64,000 bases of DNA from Balaenoptera acutorostrata. Lineage: Eukaryota; Chordata; Mammalia; Artiodactyla; Balaenopteridae. How positions within the stretch are numbered: position 1 is the first letter of the stretch; the number at the start of each line of letters is the position of its first letter. The stretch covers positions 225,804 through 289,803 of the forward strand of contig NW_026645862.1 of assembly GCF_949987535.1 (NCBI RefSeq), read 5' to 3'. Positions 57,241 through 64,000 of the stretch are shown one piece after another. A program made the position numbers and the translations under genes. Below the pieces are notes generated by a model. The model was given only the letters and a program-made list of their open reading frames with translations. It did no database searches and was not told where the DNA came from.

Positions 57241-59671
57241 GTCCTTTGAGATCCTGGAACAAGGAAAGGTATAACAAAGGGAACATGAATAGGGACTTCA
57301 GTTAATAATAGAGTATCAATATTTGTTCATTATTTGTCATGATTCTGTAGAAAATTAGACAGGAAAAATTAAACGTCAAATAAGAGAAACCTACTGTAAC
57401 AAACTGGAAATCTAGAAGAAACGGGTGATTTCTTTGTAAAAACACATTACCAAAATGAACACTAAATTAAGGAAAATACAAAAAGACCAATTAATCACTG
57501 AGGAACCTCTTCCCCATACTGGTTATCCTATCACTGTTCCAGGGTTTCCCTCTCTCGGGACAGGGAAGGAACAGGGGCAGAGCTGTTTGGCAGCTCCACT
57601 AATATCTGGTCCCACCCAGAATCTTCATCTCCCCCAGCCATGCCTACCCAGTGAGGACACCTGAGGAAGGATCAGGGATTATTGATTCAGATGTATCAAC
57701 TACGAATTTTTCTTTTCCCAACGACTGGACACACTTACTGAAGTAAAATAAGTTAGTATTTATTGTAAGGGTAGAAATAAATTAATACTTGCAAGTGGCA
57801 AGTTAAAGAATGGGTTTGGACCTGGTAGGTCCAGTGGCTCACACTATCTCAGTGTGACCTTGCTTCTCTCCAAAACTTTGTCCTGCTCAGTGCCTTTGGG
57901 GGACCCCATTCACAGGCACAGGCTCTCTCATTGCCCTTGGGCCAACAGCAATTCTAGGCTGAAAACCACTCACCATCCATTTTCCAAGAAAGAGTTTCTC
58001 CTTTTCTTGGGTTCCAAGAAAGTCATGGTTTTAAATGCCTTTGATCTGGCTTGGGTTGCATTCTCATCCTTGACCCATCACCAGAAGATGGAAAATGGGA
58101 CTGACTAGATGTGGGTTGTAAACCCATCTTCAAGCTGGGTGGAACATGAGGTCATCCTTCTGAAACTGTTTGGACTGGAAGCAGGTGAGATGTAATTCCC
58201 AAAGGAAAACTGAGGCACTTGGGTCTGAGAACAGATGCTGGCTGGCAGAAAGCAACAGATTCTAAGTCAATGACAGCTCACTGCACAGCACAGAATCTGA
58301 CACAAAAGGAAGAAAGGGGTTCAACTCAGGGTCAGGGGCTGCAGCTACTCATCCAGTGCTCTTACTGTCCTCCCAAGACTGCAAGAAGTTCTTTCACTTG
58401 CTGACAAGTCAGGATCGTTGGTGGTGGTAAACTCAAGTCTCTTTCCTTGGGCATCAGGTCCTCACATCTCAGAGGTGGGCCCAAAACAGCCCATGTGCCC
58501 TCAGAAGACACACAGACCTCATTCCTGCCCCTGAAAGGTGGGAGCCCTTGAGTTATGCCATCTCCCTGGCCATATTAATTGCCCATACCTGAAAAACAAT
58601 ACTGCTCATTTTCCACTTTCTTCTCTCTCCTTTACTAAGAGGAAGAAACCAAATGCTAGGGTGGTAAGAAAACTCTTGTGCAATGATGTAATGGGAGGCT
58701 CAAGAATTATTCCAAGCCATGGAACCCATAATTGGCAGGCTTTCCAGAGGCCACATGGATGCATATGGCTCTCCAAGACAATGCAGTCTCAGTGTGAACC
58801 TCCCATTGTGAGGTCCAGGTGCTCCCATATCTTTGATTCTTAATGAATATGAATGTCAAAAGTTTCTAACGACTGAAAGGACAAAGGATTTCAGGGCCAT
58901 GGTCTCCTGTATGGTTGTTGTGTCAGGGACACATTCCAATGTTTAGAGGATTATTACTTCTCTTGGCAGCCTATGAGGCTGTGAGGGGGAGGCCTTTTTC
59001 TCAACCACATGGATGTTGGTAGTTGAAACTTCTCAAAGGAATGTCTACACTGCCTAGGTAGCTGTTGAATTGCCCGGCATCCTGGTCAGCTCCGTAACTG
59101 TACATGAGAGCCTGACCATGCCCAGGCTGGACTGAGCTAGAGGACCACAGATGCCTGCCTGGCTAGTCAGAGGTCAAGGGCTGTCCTGCCTGAGACCTGA
59201 TCGTCTATTCATGCCCACTCAGATGGGACAAAGGATGCCTCCAGTGCCAGGAGGGCCCCACCAGCCCTTAAGAAGGCAGCATCTGGGGGCTGGCAGGTCA
59301 CTGCACTCAGTCCTGTATAAATCCACACATGTCCACTGAGTGCCCTGCTGTCTGGGCTGTGCTGGAACCTGGGGCTGCCCAGGAAGAGTAGGGCCAGCAT
59401 CCACCCTTCCCAGGTAGGAGGGCAGAAGGAAACCATGCATGACTTCTGACACTCTCCCCAATCCTTGACAGAGGTTGAGTTGGGTAAGAAACAGTCCGAG
59501 ACAAGAACAGACATTTCATTCTTCTCTCAGAGCCCAGGACTGAGGGAAGGGAGGCCAGATAAACAGTTATTGACCTCAGCTCCCTGACTCCTGTCTGACC
59601 CTGAGCAAGTCCTATCCATTCTGGAGGCTTCAGAGAGAAGGAGAGGGGAGGGCAATGAGGGCCAATTGTGC
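57241..59671. other. Gene-free, mostly non-repeat flank
   Basis: The least repetitive part of the window, with balanced base composition. Several open frames of 60-101 codons occur on both strands and overlap one another, none with a recognisable domain. The stretch 59575-59640 (CTGACCCTGAGCAAGTCC) faintly recalls a MIR SINE core but is too diverged to call. TATAAA-like strings (CTGTATAAATCC near 59312) occur without other promoter support. Confidence 0.4.
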
Positions 59672-59880
59672 TTAAACATAACTCTAACCTTTACCCTAAG
59701 AACCCTAACTTCTAACCTTAACCCCCTAACAACCCTAGCCCCAGACCCCTAGACCCTCGCCCCTGACCCCTAAACTCTAATCCCCGACCCTGACCCTTTA
59801 ACCACAACCCTCTACCATGACTCTCCAACAATGACCCATAACCCTAAACCATGGCCCCTGAACCCTCACACTGACTCAAC
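59672..59880 (+). repeat. Highly degenerate telomere-like (CCCTAA-related) tract
   Basis: About 200 bp built of decayed 5-8 base units: ACTCTAACCTTTACCCTAAG, AACCCTAACTTCTAACC, CCCTGACCCCTAAACTC and CATAACCCTAAACCATGG. The C-rich strand is on top, as in the array at 48143-52110, but without its unique part and with far more variation (CCCTGAC, CCCTAGAC). It is an isolated interstitial tract between non-repeat DNA and an L1. Confidence 0.75.
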
Positions 59881-59934
59881 CCAAGACCTAAAGCCTGGCC
59901 TAGTGGGTGCCGAGGGATGACTGTATGAACTCTC

Positions 59935-60730
59935 AAATAAACCAAGGAATTAAATCTTCTTGACCATGAATTTAGCAATGGTTTCTTAGATTTGACAGTA
60001 AAGCATAAGAAATGAAAGGAAAAAATAGACAAATTGGATTTCCTCAAAATTACAAACCTTTGTGCATCAAAAGAGGCTATCCAGAAAGTAAAAAGACGGC
60101 CCACAGAATGGAAGACAATATTGGCACGTTGTATATCTGATAAGACTCTTTACCTAGAATATACCCAGGACTTTTACAACTCATCAACAAAAAGACAAAC
60201 AATAAAATTTTTGAAACAGACAAATGGCTTGCATGGACTGCTCTTCAGGCAAGACATACAAATGGTCAAGAAGGACAGGAAAAGATGTCAAACATCAGTC
60301 GTCATGATGAAAATGCAAATTAAAGCCACGATGTGATGCCCCTTCGCACACACTAGAATAAAAATAAATTTATAAATATATAAATAAAAATAACAAATGT
60401 TGGCAACAATGTAGAGAAATTAGAAACCTTAAAAGTTACTTGTGGAGATGTACAATGGTGCAGTCTATATGTACAAAACTTTAGCATTTACTCAAAAATA
60501 CAAAATATAATTACCATATGGTTCAACAACTCCACTCCTAGACATATTCCCAAAAAATTGAAAACAGGTGTTCAAACAAAAACTTGTTCACCAATTATTC
60601 ATAGCAGCACTGTTCACAGTAGCCCAAGGTAGAAAAGATTTAAATGTCCATCAGCAGGTAAACAGATAAGCAAAATAAGGTAGACACATAAGCTGCATTA
60701 TTCTGTCATATAAAGGAATAAAGTAAAATT
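59935..60730 (+). repeat. LINE-1 (L1M-type) ORF2 end and 3' region, first fragment
   Basis: Includes CAAATTGGATTTCCTCAAAA, AAACCTTTGTGCATCAAAAG, CCACAGAATGGAAGACAATA, TTACCATATGGTTCAACAAC, TTCATAGCAGCACTGTTCAC and AAATGTCCATCAGCAGG in canonical L1 order, with stops and frameshifts. The 101-codon open frame at 60034-60336 is a remnant of ORF2, not an active gene. The fragment ends near ATAAAGGAATAAAG. Confidence 0.85.
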
Positions 60731-61283
60731 ATACAGCCACTGTGGAAAACTGTATGGTGGCTCCTCAAAAACATGGAAAATGTACGATCCCTTGATTCCA
60801 CTCCAGGGTGTACACCCAAAATATTAGAAAGCAAGGACTGGAACAGATATCTGTACCCCATATTCATAGCAACATTATTCACAATAGCCAAAAGGTGGGA
60901 GCAATACAACACATCCTTCAACAGATGAATGGATAAGTACAGTGTAGTATATACACAATGGAATATGGCTCAACCTTTAAAACTAAGGTAATTCTCACAC
61001 ATACTACAATGTGATGAACCTTGAAGTTATTATGCTAAGTGAAACAAGCCAGACACAGAAAGGACAAACGTTCTATGATTCCACTAGTATGAGGTATCCA
61101 GATAAGTCAAATTCAAAGACAAAGTAGAATAAGGTTGCCAGAGGTTGAGGTGAGTTAGTGTTTAATGGCTATGGTTTCACGTGGGGAAAATAAAGTTCTG
61201 GAGATGGATGGTGAGGATATTTTTACAACAATGTGAATGTAGTTAACGCCATAGCACTGTACACTTAAAAATGGTTTAAATGG
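60731..61283 (+). repeat. LINE-1 (L1MA/L1MB-type) 3' region, second fragment in tandem
   Basis: Restarts the same L1 order at ATACAGCCACTGTGGAAAAC and runs through TTCATAGCAACATTATTCAC, ACACAATGGAATATGGCTCA, TGAACCTTGAAGTTATTATG, TTCTGGAGATGGATGGTGAG and GCACTGTACACTTAAAAATGG. It is therefore a second element placed directly behind the first. Its tail continues at 61596-61630 beyond an inserted SINE. Confidence 0.85.
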
Positions 61284-61579
61284 GTCTTCCCTCGTGGCAC
61301 AGTGGTTAAGAATCCGCCTGCCAATGCAGGGGACACGGGTTCAAGCGCTGGTCCTGGAAGATCCCGCATGCCGTGGAGCAACTAAGCCCATGCGCCACAA
61401 ATACTGACCCTGCGCTCTAGAGCCCGTGCTCCGCAAGAGAAGCCACCGCAATGAGAAGCCTGCACACAGCAACTAAGAGTAGCCCCCGCTCGCCGCAACT
61501 AGAGAAAGCCTGCACACAGCAACAAACACCCGACGCAGCCAAAAAATAAAATAAAATAAATTTTTTAAAAAAGCTTTAA
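61284..61579 (+). mobile_element. Long tRNA-derived SINE (CHR-2-like) with target-site duplication
   Basis: Head GTCTTCCCTCGTGGCACAGT, A-box-like TGGCACAGTGG, B-box-like GGGTTCAAGCGC (near 61337), then the tRNA-unrelated body with CCGCAATGAGAAGCC and CGCCGCAACTAGAGAAAGCC, ending in AAATAAAATAAAATAAA. It is flanked by a 16-bp duplication: AAAATGGTTTAAATGG (61268-61283) and AAAATGGTTTAAGTGG (61580-61595), one difference. It is inserted in the L1 tail. Confidence 0.93.
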
Positions 61580-61595
61580 AAAATGGTTTAAGTGG

Positions 61596-61632
61596 TAAAT
61601 GTTATGTGTTTTTAATCACAATGGGAAAATGA
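61596..61632 (+). repeat. LINE-1 3' tail continued after the SINE
   Basis: TAAATGTTATGTGTTTTTAA and TCACAATGG continue the L1MA/L1MB 3' end interrupted at 61283. Confidence 0.65.
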
Positions 61633-62284
61633 ATGAAATAATGATCAATGTTACAATGTGGATAAACATTGAAAACATCCTAAGTGAAAGAAGCCATACA
61701 GAAAAACCACCCAGATCATGCTCATCTTGTACACTTTAAATCCAGCAAGGTTTTTAAAGTGAGGAAAAGCCCCAGTGATGGTTCCAAGAAAAGAAAACTG
61801 GATTCGAATGGAAAAATACGTTTCCACAAAGCTGGGGCAGCTGGTGAAAGTTGAAGCAGGTCTGGGGATAGGATTATAATGTGGAAACCATAATTATTCC
61901 CCATTTTGGGGTTATGTGCTGGTTCCCTGGGAGAGTGGCCCTCCCACTCTCACAGGGTAAAACAAACTGGTGTATTTTGTGAGTGTGGAAACTTGATACT
62001 GCTATTTGAGGTTTTTTATACACTTGAAATTTACTAGAAAATAAAGTGCTTATCAAACAACCATGTCGTACCACGCCAGAAATACAGACATCAAACTTTG
62101 TTATAGAGGCCAAGCTCTACCCAGATCCAGCTCACCCACAGTGGTGATGCCAATCACCCTTGTAGGAGTCCACATACTACAAGAGGCACCGTGGGAAGAT
62201 TATATTGGGAGCCACTATGTCCTGGGTGCTGTGGATGACCTAGATGTAGTTGAAACAGTGGGATTTCTGAATTCTAGTTTTCCA

Positions 62285-63120
62285 CATTCAACCAACAAAA
62301 AACTGTTACAACTAAAAAATGAATTCAGTAAAGCTGCAGGATACAAAAGAAAGAAAAATCAATGCACAAAAATCATTTGTGATTCTATACACTGATAATG
62401 AACCATCAGAAAAAGAATTAAAAAAAATCCCACTTACAATTGCATCCAAAAAGATAACTAGGAGTAAATTTAACCAAGGACGTGAAGGACCTGCACAATG
62501 AAAACTGGAAGACACTGATAAAGGAAACTGAACAGACAAAAATAAATGGAAAGATACCCCGTGCTCATGGGTAAAAAGAATAGTGTGAAAATATGCATTC
62601 TAAGGTGGGACTTCCCTGGCCATCCAGGGGTTGGGACTCTGCGCTCCCACTGCAGGGGGCACAGGTTCGATCCCTGGCTGGGGAACTAAGATCCCGCATC
62701 CTGCATGCCACATGGTGTGGCCCCCAAATTTTTTTTAATTTTAAAAAATATGAATTCTAGCCAAATTAATGTACACATTCAACACAATCCCTACCAAAAG
62801 TCTAAAGACACTTTCCATAGAAACAGAACAAACAATCTTAAGATGTGTGTGGAACCACAAAGGACCCAGAAGAGCCAAAGCCACCCTGAGGAAGGAGAAC
62901 GGGCTGGAGGCATCTCGCTCCCTGACTTCACACTTCATTACGAAGCTACATTCCCCAAAAAGTGTGGAATTGGCACAAAAACAGGCGCACAGACCAGAGG
63001 AACAGAGCAGAGAGCCCAGGAACCAACCTACAGGTATGTGATCAGTTAATTCACAAGCAAGGAGCCAAGAACATACACCAGGGAAAGGACAGTCCCCTCA
63101 ATGAACGGTGCTGGGAAAAC
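62285..63120 (+). repeat. Decayed LINE-1 ORF2 fragment split by a SINE
   Basis: The left part (62310-62600) carries the TASKK/TRSKFNQ-like block and the right part (62745-63120) the WNHKGPRRAKATLRKE, LPDFTLHYEA and WHKNRRTDQRNR-like blocks of the L1 ORF2p C-terminal half. Frames are broken and the pieces lie in different frames, so no functional protein is possible. The open frames at 62705-63228 are remnants of this. Confidence 0.85.
62603..62744 (+). mobile_element. Short tRNA-derived SINE (CHR-1-like) with target-site duplication
   Basis: Head GGGACTTCCCTGGCCATCCA, B-box-like GGTTCGATCCC (near 62664), GGGGAACTAAGATCCCGCA and a short T/A-rich end. It is flanked by AAAATATGCATTCTA (62588-62602) and AAAATATGAATTCTA (62745-62759), one difference. 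It is inserted in the L1 ORF2 fragment of copy B and absent from copy A. Confidence 0.92.
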
Positions 63121-63311
63121 CGGACGCCACTCGCCAAAGAACAACACTGCACTCTGTCTACACCACACACAAAAGCGGCCAAAAACCCAGTTTTCCACAT
63201 CAAGCCCTTCCTCTCCTGGGTCCTCTGAAGACAGACACCCTCAGCGGTCAGCAACGCACAGGAACCTTCTCCCCACATTTCCTCACCTTTTCCCTCAGTG
63301 GTGTCACCTCC

Positions 63312-63545
63312 CGGCAGGTCCTGAGGAGACCAGGCTCCTCTCAGCATGAACTGGACCCCACAGTGTCCCAAAGCTGAAGCCTCAGGGGGTCCTGAGGAGA
63401 CCCGGCTTCCGTTAGTGTGGACTCGACCCCAGCTTGTCCTGAAGCCCAGCCGTCAGCATGGATGCAACCCGCGTGTCCCAGAAGCCAAAGCCCCAGTGGG
63501 TCCTGAGGAGACAGGGCTCCTCTAAGCATGAACGTGAACAGCATG
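63312..63545 (+). repeat. Minisatellite-like imperfect repeat
   Basis: GGTCCTGAGGAGAC recurs at 63317, 63388 and 63499, each followed by a GGCTCC or GGCTTCC block. Between them lie repeated CCAGAAGCC/CCTGAAGCC and CAGCATG/AAGCATG words. Spacing is irregular (71 and 111 bp). It overlaps open frames on both strands, which are not credible genes. Confidence 0.6.
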
Positions 63546-63589
63546 ATCTGAACAGACATCCCGCCATGAAAAGATATACAGATGGTAAA

Positions 63590-64000
63590 AATCATACAGA
63601 AACAAGCTCAACATCATATACCATTAGGGAATTACAAATTAAAATCATGAGATATCACAGCATACCTATTTAGCACTGCTAAACTCCAAAAATATGAAAA
63701 TACCAATTGCTAGAGGGTGAGGAACAAAAGGAGCTCTCCTTCATAGCTGGGGGGATGCATGTGCAGCCACTTTGTAAGACAATTTGGCAGTTTTTTCCAA
63801 AACTAAACAAGTCTCACGTTGGGATCCAACAATCATGCTTCCAGTATTCAGGCAGCTGCTTTGAAAATCTATGTCCAAATGCAAACAAGGATGCAATTAT
63901 GCACAGCAGCGCTTTCATAATGGCTAAAAACTTGAAGAAATCAGGATATCCTTCAAAAGATGAATGTATAAGCAAATTGGGGTACATCCATGTCAAGGCG
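63590..64000 (+). repeat. LINE-1 (old L1M-type) ORF2 tail and 3' region, copy B
   Basis: Contains AAGCTCAACATCATATACCA, GAGATATCACAGCATACCTA, GACAATTTGGCAGTTTTTTC, GGCTAAAAACTTGAAGAAAT and GGGGTACATCCATGTCAAGG, parallel to 54550-54905. It is cut by the window end. Confidence 0.75.

Larger units (their letters stand above)
61640..64000 (+). repeat. Old direct duplication, copy B (runs to the window edge)
   Basis: Counterpart of 52810-54905 in the same orientation (landmarks given there). It holds more of the L1 ORF2 sequence than copy A and an added SINE at about 62603-62744. The right limit is not visible because the window ends inside the similarity. Confidence 0.75.

Noticed and set aside
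59151..59519. Overlapping open frames on both strands near a TATAAA-like string
   Set aside because: Mutually overlapping, with no domain, no splice context and no poly-A support.
60034..60336. Coding gene for a 101-residue protein
   Set aside because: It is a remnant of LINE-1 ORF2 in canonical order with flanking L1 sequence.
62607..62690. tRNA gene
   Set aside because: The tRNA-like head with a B-box belongs to a SINE with target-site duplication and lacks a proper cloverleaf end.
62705..63228. Overlapping open frames of 80-114 codons
   Set aside because: Decayed LINE-1 ORF2 C-terminal sequence in several frames, with the first frame beginning inside a SINE end.

Overview
The window is repeat-dominated mammalian subtelomeric or heterochromatic DNA, and it very probably comes from a cetacean, most likely a baleen whale. 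Three things point that way. (1) A 48.1 kb tandem array with a 1,758-1,761 bp monomer matches in length and organisation the 'common cetacean satellite' as I remember it (about 1.75 kb in most whales, about 1.58 kb in delphinids). (2) An adjoining array of roughly 390-420 bp units is half degenerate telomere repeat and half non-telomeric sequence, which fits my memory of the terminal 'heavy' satellite of mysticetes. (3) Several tRNA-derived SINEs of the cetartiodactyl CHR/Bov-tA type lie in the flank. Species assignment rests on memory of these families, because no search was possible.

Layout. 1-48142: 27 full monomers (M1-M27) and one truncated monomer (M28) of the large satellite, all head to tail. 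Each monomer carries a 72-bp palindrome (perfect or nearly so) at relative position about 600-671 and an L1 3'-end-derived segment at about 1003-1440. The left and middle monomers are highly homogenised and show higher-order structure: G/N subtypes in M4-M11, an apparent 3,520-bp dimer repeat in M11-M15, and a chimeric M21. M22-M28, on the right edge, are clearly more diverged. 48142/48143: the satellite stops 5 bp past the palindrome centre and telomere-like sequence begins. 48143 to about 52110: a CCCTAA-variant run, nine full composite units of 391-504 bp and one truncated unit. About 52110-64000: old, interspersed-repeat-rich flank with decayed L1 ORF2 and 3'UTR fragments, three SINEs (two with clear target-site duplications, one with an approximate one), an LTR-like element, a second much more degenerate telomere-like tract at 59672-59880, and an old direct duplication (about 52810-54905 against about 61640-64000).

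There is no convincing protein-coding gene. The many recurrent open frames in the satellite are by-products of recent homogenisation and of the palindrome. One unrecognised 137-codon minus-strand frame (56827-57240) has two hydrophobic segments, a good start context and an acceptor-like sequence upstream, and is the only candidate exon.

On the + strand the telomere-like repeats read CCCTAA, the orientation expected when the chromosome end lies to the left. On that reading the large satellite is distal, the composite array is the transition, and the repeat-rich flank leads towards the chromosome interior. This is inference. The most interesting signal is the recurrent involvement of the palindrome in rearrangement: it is the breakpoint to telomere-like DNA, and it lies in the same interval as the switches between satellite subtypes.
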